Assembly: GCA_013698165.1 (NCBI GenBank)
Contig: JACCVN010000062.1
Location: 1-5,062, forward strand
Origin: Parachlamydiaceae bacterium
Lineage (GTDB): Bacteria > Chlamydiota > Chlamydiia > Chlamydiales > Parachlamydiaceae
Direction: 5' to 3'
Length of the DNA: 5,062 nucleotides
In this document: positions 1 to 4,921 of the stretch, one piece after another
Layout of the letters: each line of letters opens with the position of its first letter
Position numbering within the stretch: the first letter of the stretch is position 1
Translations under genes and position numbers: made by a program
The notes under the pieces: generated by a model
Told to the model about the DNA's origin: nothing
What the model saw: the letters and a program-made list of their open reading frames with translations, nothing else
Database searches by the model: none

Positions 1-1
1 T

Positions 2-1108
2 ATTAATACTCTTTGTAAAATTGATGAAGCATATAGTACAATAACCGTTTGGCAGGAATTGGAAAATCAAAGTTTTATTGCCAATAAAATTGCTCCCGAT
101 TTAAAACAAATAAAAACAGTAAAAGAACTTTTAAACAAAAAATACGAATTCCAAAATTGGTTTCAAAACAATCTAGCTGAACTTTTGATGATTAAACTTG
201 ATCTTTGCGGACACGATTTAACCGACCTCCCCTCAGAAATAGGGCAGTTAGCGCAACTAAGGGAGCTAAATCTTGCCGACAACAAGTTAACCATTCTGCC
301 AGCTGAAATAGGGCAATTAGTGCAACTAAGGGAACTGAATCTTTGCGACAATGCGTTAACCTTTCTGCCAGCTGAAATTTGGCAGCTATTGCAACTGCAG
401 GAATTAAATCTTGGTGGAAACCAGTTTACCTCTCTACCAGCTGAACTCGGGCAGTTAGCGCAACTATACAAACTGGAACTTCAAGATAACCTGTTAACCA
501 TTTTGCCTGCCGAAATTGGGCAGTTAGCACAACTACACGTTCTAGATCTTCGAAAAAACCAATTAACCTTTTTGCCTGCTGAAATAGGGCATTTAGCAAA
601 TCTAGAGGATCTGCAACTTGGTAATAACCTGTTAACCTTTTTGCCTGACGAGATAGGACAGTTAGCACAACTAAAAGATCTGGATTTAATTGAAAACCTA
701 TTAACCTCTTTGCCTGCCGAAATAGGGCAGTTAGTGCAACTAGTTAATCTGTATCTTAGTAATAACAAGTTAACTTCTCTGCCTAACGGAATAGGTCAAT
801 TAGAGCAACTAGAGAGATTGGATCTTGATAATAACCAGTTAACTTCTCTGCCTGGCGAAATAGGGCAGTTAGCGAGTCTAAGTTTTCTAGATCTTCGTGA
901 TAACCAGTTAACTTCTCTGCCTAACGAAATAGGTCAATTAGCGCAACTAAAGAGTTTGGAACTTGGTCAAAACCAGTTAACTTCTCTGCCTCGCGAAATA
1001 GGGCAGTTAGCGCGTCTAAGTGTTCTAGATTTTCGTGATAACGTGATAACTTCATTGCCTCGCGAAATAGGTCAGTTAGCGCCACTTAATTTCTGTGTTT
1101 TTTCATAA
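2..1108 (+). CDS. Leucine-rich-repeat protein, 5' end outside window, probable 3' frameshift
   Basis: The frame is open from base 2 with no stop, so the real start lies left of the window. The TTG at 59 is only the first start-like codon. The visible part is 368 residues. A non-repeat N-terminal stretch of about 70 residues (INTLCKIDEAYSTITVWQEL, then KTVKELLNKKYEFQNWF) precedes thirteen 23-residue leucine-rich repeats of the form LxxLxLxxNxLTSLPxEIGQLxx. This short bacterial/plant-type LRR folds as a curved solenoid that binds proteins. No signal peptide, membrane segment or catalytic domain is visible, although one could lie upstream. Such proteins are abundant in amoeba-infecting chlamydiae and are often suspected host-interacting proteins; that role is inference here. 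The ending NFCVFS breaks the repeat pattern. Dropping one T from the T6 run at 1098-1103 restores an LRR-like ending (HKNQLLQIF) running to TGA at 1149-1151. This may be a frameshifted gene, a sequencing error, or a natural decayed end. Confidence 0.88.
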   Translation: MNTLCKIDEAYSTITVWQELENQSFIANKIAPDLKQIKTVKELLNKKYEFQNWFQNNLAELLMIKLDLCGHDLTDLPSEIGQLAQLRELNLADNKLTILPAEIGQLVQLRELNLCDNALTFLPAEIWQLLQLQELNLGGNQFTSLPAELGQLAQLYKLELQDNLLTILPAEIGQLAQLHVLDLRKNQLTFLPAEIGHLANLEDLQLGNNLLTFLPDEIGQLAQLKDLDLIENLLTSLPAEIGQLVQLVNLYLSNNKLTSLPNGIGQLEQLERLDLDNNQLTSLPGEIGQLASLSFLDLRDNQLTSLPNEIGQLAQLKSLELGQNQLTSLPREIGQLARLSVLDFRDNVITSLPREIGQLAPLNFCVFS

Positions 1109-1114
1109 GAACCA
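218..1114 (+). repeat. 69-bp coding tandem repeat, 13 units in strict register
   Basis: Each unit begins at the codons for LT(S/I/F)LP and the units start at 218 + 69n, with no insertion or deletion from 218 to 1114. For example, the 15-mer TTAACTTCTCTGCCT occurs exactly at 770, 839, 908 and 977. The GAAAT of the EIGQL segment recurs at 236, 305 and so on to 1064. The four units nearest the 3' end are most alike at the DNA level, which suggests recent unit duplication there. Earlier units have drifted (TILP, TFLP, and IWQL in place of IGQL). The next unit should start at 1115, but its TTA is at 1116, which reveals a one-base insertion just before. Confidence 0.93.
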
Positions 1115-1393
1115 GTTATTGCAAATTTTCGTAATTTTTAATATTTTCTGAAAAGAAATTAACAAGTTCAATATTAAAGTACAGTCCTTAAAGATAGTCT
1201 TCAAGCCATTGGCCTAAGAAATTTTTATTTAGGATGTCAGCGCTTTTTGTTTTTAAGTCTTTTTTTCTAAAATATTTGATTTATGTTTATCAAGATATCC
1301 GCTCTTGATTTTACTCAGTAATATGATGAACGATGATATTTAGGCATGCAATGAGATGGCAGGGGTGATTTGTCCCGATCGGCATTTCTGAAC
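1109..1393. other. Intergenic AT-rich stretch without a convincing gene
   Basis: The first 40 bases are probably the displaced 3' end of the LRR gene (see that entry). The rest is AT-rich with T runs around 1244-1267 and no open frame that looks coding. A small perfect hairpin, ATCAAGA (1289-1295) with TCTTGAT (1303-1309) and a 7-base loop, is followed by TTTACT. It could be a weak terminator for the LRR gene. Nothing else in the stretch is supported. Confidence 0.5.
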
Positions 1394-1394
1394 G

Positions 1395-1425
1395 AAAAAG
1401 GTAATCAGGCCGTCTCGGCCTGATT
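1395..1425 (-). terminator. Rho-independent terminator-like hairpin in left arm
   Basis: AATCAGGCCG (1403-1412) pairs perfectly with CGGCCTGATT (1416-1425) across a TCT loop. On the minus strand the stem is followed after three bases by T5 (the A5 at 1395-1399), the classic intrinsic terminator layout. It points leftward, so it would stop minus-strand transcripts, for example read-through from fic, before they run antisense into the LRR gene. Confidence 0.65.
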
Positions 1426-1665
1426 CTAATGAAAGCCTAAATCATGTGCATGTCATAGGTGAGGTAATGCTTGATTATGACCTTTCGAAATTTTTATTCG
1501 CGGAAGTCCTATACAGAGCAATCGAAATATTAGGCTAACAGGGTTTTGGTAGCTTGATGCTTAATCATATTATTTTTTTTAAATTCAGTCATGGGAGAAT
1601 TCAGGAAAAGGTAAGATACAAAACCGGCAACAATGGAAAACCTACAATATTTAGGTTTTCATTAG

Positions 1666-1696
1666 AATCAGGCCGAGACGGCCTGATTACCTTTTT
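1666..1696 (+). terminator. Rho-independent terminator-like hairpin in right arm
   Basis: This is the mirror copy of the left hairpin: AATCAGGCCG (1666-1675), loop AGA, CGGCCTGATT (1679-1688), then ACC and T5 (1692-1696). It points rightward and would block plus-strand transcription from running antisense into fic. Together the two copies insulate the LRR gene and fic from each other, whatever their origin. Confidence 0.65.
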
Positions 1697-1787
1697 CTTC
1701 CGACGAAGGAGGGTACTTGCACTGTTACTCCAAATCAGACTTTATGGAATCCAAGGGCTTCAAAATCGAATGTGTATACATGTACAA

Positions 1788-1820
1788 AATGAGTGATAGG
1801 ATCTTTCTCTATCGCTCATT
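1788..1820 (-). terminator. Palindrome overlapping the fic stop codon; terminator and/or operator-like site
   Basis: AATGAGTGATAG (1788-1799) pairs with CTATCGCTCATT (1809-1820) across a 9-base spacer, with one G-T wobble. On the minus strand the upstream arm is the last codons of fic including its TAG, and the downstream arm runs into TTTT, so it could act as a weak terminator. Its layout (11-base arms, 9-base spacer) and sequence closely match the palindrome at the fic start, so it may instead be a protein-binding site. A further TGAGTTATAG half-site lies at 1834-1843 inside the last codons of fic. Confidence 0.55.
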
Positions 1821-2933
1821 GAAGAGCTTTTCTTGAGTTATAGGATTCTGCAGAAGCCAATATCTTGTATGGCGCAATTGACCGGTTTTAACTAATGCAC
1901 CTTTTTCGACCAGGTCTGCCAAATCACGGGTTGCTGTAGCTCTCGAAGTTTTAGTGATTGACATGTAGTTATCGGCACTGAGGCCGCCGGCAAATCCATC
2001 CGCGCCTTCAGCAAAGATCCTGATTAGTGCTTTTTCTTGCCTAGGATTGATTTTTCCATTCAACGAATTCATTACTTTGGATTTGTTGACCAGAAAGTCA
2101 ATGCGTCGAACTGAACTTTCTTGTGCTTGTATGATAATATCAGCAAAAAAAACTACCCAACTATCAATTTCCAACGTCTTATTACATTGGGCTAGATGAC
2201 TATAATATTCCTTTTTTCTAGCTTCTATGGCTTGTGAAATGGCTATCAATGTCGGATGTCCTAAAGAGTGTGAAAGCAATTTTTCTACTAATGCGCGTCC
2301 AATTCTTCCATTTCCATCCTCAAACGGATGTATACTCTCAAAGTAGACGTGTGCATGGGCGGCCTTTCCAAGGAGGGATAAATCCTCTTGTTTAGCATTG
2401 AACCAGTCGATAAAGACCGTCATCTCCTTCATAACTGCAACGGAAGGAGGTGCTTCAAAATGGATAATCGGATCGCCAAATTTGCGTGAAACAATTTGCA
2501 TAGGCTCATCGTGATAACGATATTTGCCAATCGCTTCAAGATCCGATCTTTGTTGCATAAGGAGGCAATGCCAATGAAATAACATTTCATGAGTAAGAGT
2601 TTCTTCATAACTTTCATGAACTTGACACATCAATTCAGCCATTCCTTTTTCAGGAAAAGCAGATTTTTTTGTATCTGTTTGTAGTCCGAAATGGCGCAAG
2701 ATTGAAGACTGCAGGCTTTCACGTTCAAGAATTTCACCTTCGATACGGGCGCTTTTCATGCCTTCAAGGCAAAGAAGTTCGACAACAAAATGTCTCTTTT
2801 CATCCCTGTCAAAGTGATTTAGCACTGCCACAATTCCGCCCGCACCTTGAAGAAACTTTCTTTCAAGGGTGAGAAGGTGGCGATCGTTATAAGTAAAATG
2901 TGGCCACGAGGGCTTTTGCCAGTTCCAAGTCAT
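1809..2933 (-). CDS. Fic-family AMP-transferase with DUF4172 and winged-helix domain (class II Fic)
   Basis: This is a complete 374-residue protein. Residues 1-90 look like the DUF4172 domain (WNWQKPSWPHFTYND at the start). They hold the self-inhibitory motif [ST]xxxE[GN] as S61-A-R-I-E65-G66, which places it in class II, where the helix before the core blocks ATP binding. The Fic core spans roughly 110-265, with the canonical active site HPFEDGNGRIGR at 202-213: catalytic H202, acidic D206, and the GNGR loop for ATP phosphates ending in R213. Such enzymes usually transfer AMP from ATP to a hydroxyl of a target protein. The target here is unknown. Residues 295-362 form a winged helix-turn-helix (SRATATRDLADLVEKGAL at 330-347), suggesting DNA binding and autoregulation. 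No secretion signal is seen, so a cytoplasmic enzyme is more likely than an effector. ATG at 2933 is preceded by GGAG with an 11-base spacer. The gene appears monocistronic, with palindromes at both ends. All catalytic residues are present, so it should be active. Confidence 0.95.
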   Translation of the reverse strand: MTWNWQKPSWPHFTYNDRHLLTLERKFLQGAGGIVAVLNHFDRDEKRHFVVELLCLEGMKSARIEGEILERESLQSSILRHFGLQTDTKKSAFPEKGMAELMCQVHESYEETLTHEMLFHWHCLLMQQRSDLEAIGKYRYHDEPMQIVSRKFGDPIIHFEAPPSVAVMKEMTVFIDWFNAKQEDLSLLGKAAHAHVYFESIHPFEDGNGRIGRALVEKLLSHSLGHPTLIAISQAIEARKKEYYSHLAQCNKTLEIDSWVVFFADIIIQAQESSVRRIDFLVNKSKVMNSLNGKINPRQEKALIRIFAEGADGFAGGLSADNYMSITKTSRATATRDLADLVEKGALVKTGQLRHTRYWLLQNPITQEKLFNER

Positions 2934-2988
2934 GAGTTATAGGGCTCCTATCTATAACTCATATTTTACGAAATAATGAGTTATATAG
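2932..2988. promoter_or_regulatory. Candidate operator: three ATGAGTTATA(TA)G half-sites at the fic start
   Basis: ATGAGTTATAG (2932-2942) and its exact reverse complement CTATAACTCAT (2952-2962) form a perfect 11-bp inverted repeat with a 9-base spacer. A third half-site, ATGAGTTATATAG, lies at 2976-2988. The palindrome contains the fic Shine-Dalgarno core (GGAG, plus-strand 2945-2948) in its spacer and overlaps the start codon. This fits an operator for the protein's own winged helix, or an RNA hairpin that hides the start codon. No clean -35/-10 pair stands out; TATACT and TAAAAT sequences lie in the region. Autoregulation is inference. Confidence 0.65.
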
Positions 2989-3050
2989 CTAGTATAAAGT
3001 AGGAATAGCAGAAAAACGAGAATGATTAGGGACTATTGAAAATATATTAT

Positions 3051-3242
3051 TTACTTTTTAGGGTTGCTCTTTTCTTTAACGTCGATCTTCTTCGAAGAAG
3101 GTGAACGAATAGTCTCTGATGTTGTATGTAAGATCAAAAGGGAGTAATCAAGAAAGTCTTTTTTGAATTCAGGCCCTTCTTTTAACATAAACATATAAGG
3201 ATACAGCATGTGGGAAAGATTTTTATTGTCCTTTGTAGGCAT
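3051..3242 (-). CDS. Small lysine-rich hypothetical protein (63 residues)
   Basis: I do not recognise this protein. It starts at ATG 3242 with a full AAGGAG Shine-Dalgarno (plus-strand 3253-3258) and a 10-base spacer, the same arrangement as the outer-membrane protein gene upstream. That is the main reason to believe it is real. The protein begins MPTKDNKNLSHMLYPYMFML, has a hydrophobic patch DYSLLILHTT near the middle, and ends in a charged tail rich in lysine and serine (SSKKIDVKEKSNPKK). There is no signal peptide, membrane helix or known motif. It lies 181 bases after the outer-membrane protein gene and beyond a strong hairpin, and 117 bases before fic, so it is probably its own transcript. 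It could still be a chance open frame. Confidence 0.5.
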   Translation of the reverse strand: MPTKDNKNLSHMLYPYMFMLKEGPEFKKDFLDYSLLILHTTSETIRSPSSKKIDVKEKSNPKK

Positions 3243-3252
3243 CGGTATAATT

Positions 3253-3258
3253 CTCCTT
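3253..3258 (-). promoter_or_regulatory. Ribosome binding site of the 63-residue gene
   Basis: AAGGAG on the minus strand, 10 bases before the ATG at 3242. It is a complete anti-Shine-Dalgarno match and decides the start of an otherwise unsupported small gene. Confidence 0.6.
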
Positions 3259-3287
3259 TAGAGCAGGACTCATAATCACAAAGCAAT

Positions 3288-3317
3288 AGCATATCTTAGA
3301 AAGATGATAAAGATCAA
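3288..3317 (-). promoter_or_regulatory. Weak candidate promoter for the 63-residue gene
   Basis: On the minus strand, TTGATC (plus 3312-3317) is followed after 18 bases by TATGCT (plus 3288-3293). Each box matches four of six positions of the housekeeping sigma factor consensus. It lies about 45 bases before the start codon and downstream of the outer-membrane gene's terminator. In AT-rich DNA such matches occur by chance. Confidence 0.3.
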
Positions 3318-3382
3318 GGTCGGAAAAGTAAAAATTCGGGATAAAAGAGAAAAAACGTGTAGTATCACATAACAGGGCAAGA

Positions 3383-3415
3383 ATGTGGGCTGTGGCGTTT
3401 CGCAGCAGCCCACGT
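3383..3415 (-). terminator. Hairpin terminator after the FadL-like gene
   Basis: GTGGGCTG (3385-3392) pairs perfectly with CAGCCCAC (3406-3413). Inside is a second GCG/CGC stem with a 3-base loop, separated by a symmetric 2x2 internal loop. It begins 8 bases past the stop codon at 3424-3426. It is GC-rich in an AT-rich setting. The T tract after it on the minus strand is poor (ATTCTTG), so termination may be partial, or the stem may protect the transcript's 3' end. Confidence 0.65.
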
Positions 3416-3423
3416 ATTCAAAA

Positions 3424-4770
3424 TTAGAACATATATCCGACAGAGATTCCTAAAGCATTTTTGCTTTCAACCAAGTCAATGCTTCCACCGCCAAGGAACA
3501 CAGGGATAGAATTATCTTTACCCTTGATTTTCTTGGAAAAGCCATGAGCATAGAAGACTGAAACTTCAGCGCAGCAATTCCAATTATAGGTTGCACCAAC
3601 AGTGATAATGTTTTCTACGGTATCACATGTTAATACGTTCACAGCTGTTTGTGATCTTCTAACAGGGCTGTTAGCATGTCTGAAACCGGCACGTACAGTA
3701 AAACAATCATTGATTGCATAGTCAATTCCAACACGGTAAAAGGTTTGATTCCGGAAACCAAAACCTGGGCCATGTTTAGAGCCCAAAGGTGTAAGGATTT
3801 CAGGTGGTGTAACCCTGCTGTTAATGAGAGGATTGTGGAGCGATGTGACTTGGGTCCAGTCGATCCATTCGACATCGAATGCAAGTGTGGCGTAAGGGAG
3901 AAACCTCCAAGCAATACCGGCACCAACTTTTTGTGGGATATTTAACAGTCCGCGCTGTGCGAGGAAGCCTTTATACTTATGAAAATGACTCATTTTAGCT
4001 TTGGTGCGGTAGGTAACACCTAGGGCTAAGTAATCGCTAATTTGCCATTTAACCCCAATCGTCGCGCCAACACCGCTTGAATAATCATAGCCTTTATTTG
4101 TTACTTTGTCAGGATAGAGACTAAAACGAGGGAGCTGGGGAATAGATCCATCTTGAGCAAAATTTTGTAAGCCCTGAACTTTTGCACGTTGTACATGCAC
4201 GTCAACAGAAACTCCGAAAGAGAGGCAATCGTTGATATTTATTGCAAACACTGGCGAAATTGTTTGGTGAAGATATTCTAAACCTGGATTAGTTCCGTTA
4301 ATTGGAGGAAGGGGGTTGCCAAGCAAAACGATACGTTCTGTATAACTTGTCTTTTGAAAATCGCGATTATAAAACACAAGTCCAGCCGCCCAGTTCACGC
4401 AATTACCACAAATTTCTGTGTAAAAAGTTTTGTTTATCCCGAAATCGCCATTGTAAAAATCTTTAGTCTTAAAAGCGTCAAATTTTCTGTTTACTAACGG
4501 GTTGAGAGCGCCTGTTTGCGTCCGGTTGTTCTTTCCGCGAATATGGCCACGGTCTTGAATCCAGTCAATGCCGAAGTCTAGACGGTCACCGACGTCGACA
4601 ATTCCGGCAGGGTTGTAGGCTCCGGCATAGGCATCTTGAGGGTACGCGATACCTGTGGCTGCCATCCCTGTGGCTTTTCCGCCGGCTATAAAGCCTTCAA
4701 CATTTTCAGGAAGACCGAGAGAAGCTAAAAGCCCCAGGAAAGCCAATGTTTTCAAATTTAAACATTTCAT
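3424..4770 (-). CDS. FadL/OmpP1-type outer-membrane transport protein
   Basis: A 448-residue outer-membrane beta-barrel, close to the usual FadL family length of about 420-470. A signal peptide (MKCLNLKTLAFLGLLASLGL, likely cut after NVEG, near residue 26) precedes the family's N-terminal hatch-type segment with the YNPAG motif at 52-56 (GIAYPQDAYAGAYNPAG). Alternating aromatic and hydrophobic strands follow. The protein ends in GYMF, the C-terminal phenylalanine signal for BAM-mediated insertion. FadL proteins let long-chain fatty acids or other hydrophobic molecules across the outer membrane; the substrate here is unknown. Seven cysteines lie in the mature part (121, 124, 182, 356, 382, 399, 400), unusual for FadL but in keeping with chlamydial disulfide-linked envelopes. 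I start at ATG 4770, not at 4806. The 4770 start has AAGGAG before it and gives a proper signal peptide, whereas 4806 falls at or upstream of the predicted transcription start. The name fadL is not proven. Confidence 0.85.
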   Translation of the reverse strand: MKCLNLKTLAFLGLLASLGLPENVEGFIAGGKATGMAATGIAYPQDAYAGAYNPAGIVDVGDRLDFGIDWIQDRGHIRGKNNRTQTGALNPLVNRKFDAFKTKDFYNGDFGINKTFYTEICGNCVNWAAGLVFYNRDFQKTSYTERIVLLGNPLPPINGTNPGLEYLHQTISPVFAININDCLSFGVSVDVHVQRAKVQGLQNFAQDGSIPQLPRFSLYPDKVTNKGYDYSSGVGATIGVKWQISDYLALGVTYRTKAKMSHFHKYKGFLAQRGLLNIPQKVGAGIAWRFLPYATLAFDVEWIDWTQVTSLHNPLINSRVTPPEILTPLGSKHGPGFGFRNQTFYRVGIDYAINDCFTVRAGFRHANSPVRRSQTAVNVLTCDTVENIITVGATYNWNCCAEVSVFYAHGFSKKIKGKDNSIPVFLGGGSIDLVESKNALGISVGYMF

Positions 4771-4780
4771 TTTATGAAAG

Positions 4781-4786
4781 CTCCTT
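4781..4786 (-). promoter_or_regulatory. Ribosome binding site that fixes the FadL-like start
   Basis: AAGGAG on the minus strand, 10 bases before ATG 4770. It supports a start 12 codons inside the longest open frame. Confidence 0.75.
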
Positions 4787-4809
4787 GTGAAGAAATCTAT
4801 TGCCATATT

Positions 4810-4838
4810 TTTATAATGAATGCTGAAAAATTTTGCAA
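4810..4838 (-). promoter_or_regulatory. Housekeeping-type promoter of the FadL-like gene
   Basis: On the minus strand, TTGCAA (plus 4833-4838) and TATAAA (plus 4810-4815) are separated by exactly 17 bases, matching 4/6 and 5/6 of the sigma-70/sigma-66 consensus. Transcription would begin near 4802-4804, giving a 5' leader of about 30 bases that contains the ribosome binding site. Confidence 0.6.
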
Positions 4839-4861
4839 TTTAAAAGGATTGTGAGGGATAC

Positions 4862-4921
4862 ATATACTGCCCAAATTCTCAGATTGAGCTAAGGGCAGTA
4901 TATACTCTATGTTGAGTATAT
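4862..4921 (-). terminator. Two overlapping, mutually exclusive hairpins after rsmI
   Basis: Hairpin B pairs 4900-4907 (ATATACTC) with 4914-4921 (GAGTATAT) and touches the rsmI stop codon. Hairpin A pairs 4862-4872 (ATATACTGCCC) with 4893-4903 (GGGCAGTATAT), and its loop holds a small CTCA/TGAG stem. They share 4900-4903, so both cannot form in full. A is the stronger. No good T tract follows on the minus strand (GTATCCC), so the call of terminator is tentative. Confidence 0.5.

Larger units (their letters stand above)
1394..1697. repeat. 304-bp foldback element with 49-bp terminal inverted repeats (MITE-like)
   Basis: Bases 1394-1442 are the reverse complement of 1649-1697 with a single mismatch (G1435 opposite T1656). 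Between them lie 206 bp with no credible gene. Each 49-bp arm contains its own perfect 10-bp palindrome with a 3-base loop. A short non-coding element with long terminal inverted repeats fits a miniature inverted-repeat transposable element, or two opposed copies of a dispersed hairpin repeat. I found no clear target-site duplication: the left flank ends CTGAAC and the right flank begins TTCCGA. Mobility is therefore inference. A frame of 77-80 codons starting near 1554 runs straight through the right arm. It has no ribosome binding site, so I do not call it a gene. Confidence 0.7.

Noticed and set aside
163..768. Three minus-strand open frames of 80-102 codons inside the LRR gene
   Set aside because: They are antisense shadows of the 69-bp repeat. 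Their peptides repeat the same cysteine/serine-rich phrase, and none has a ribosome binding site.
218..1114. Tandem 69-bp repeats considered as a CRISPR array or non-coding satellite
   Set aside because: The units are directly adjacent without spacers, keep the reading frame and encode canonical leucine-rich repeats.
1213..1233. CCTAA/TTAGG stem followed by T-rich DNA as an LRR-gene terminator
   Set aside because: Only five pairs form, interrupted by mismatches, and two are GC. It is too weak to report as a feature.
1335..1655. Recurring ATATTTAGG/AATATTAGGC words (near 1336, 1526 and 1647)
   Set aside because: They are short, AT-rich and imperfect. One copy belongs to the inverted repeat. 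There is not enough to call a separate repeat family.
1554..1796. Plus-strand open frame of about 80 codons beginning TTG ATG
   Set aside because: It has no ribosome binding site, runs through the right inverted-repeat arm with its perfect palindrome and T run, and gives a low-complexity basic peptide (FFFRRRR). It is best read as part of the foldback element.
2429..2872. Open frames inside fic (2429-2617 minus, 2669-2872 plus)
   Set aside because: They lie wholly within an intact, motif-complete Fic gene in other frames.
3639..3945. Open frames on both strands inside the FadL-like gene (3639-3926 minus, 3676-3945 plus)
   Set aside because: They overlap a clearly coding outer-membrane protein and show no protein-like features or start signals.
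4771..4806. The longer start of the FadL-like gene at 4806
   Set aside because: The predicted -10 box is at 4810-4815, so this ATG would lie at or before the transcription start. It also puts 12 extra residues before a normal signal peptide, and the AAGGAG points to 4770.
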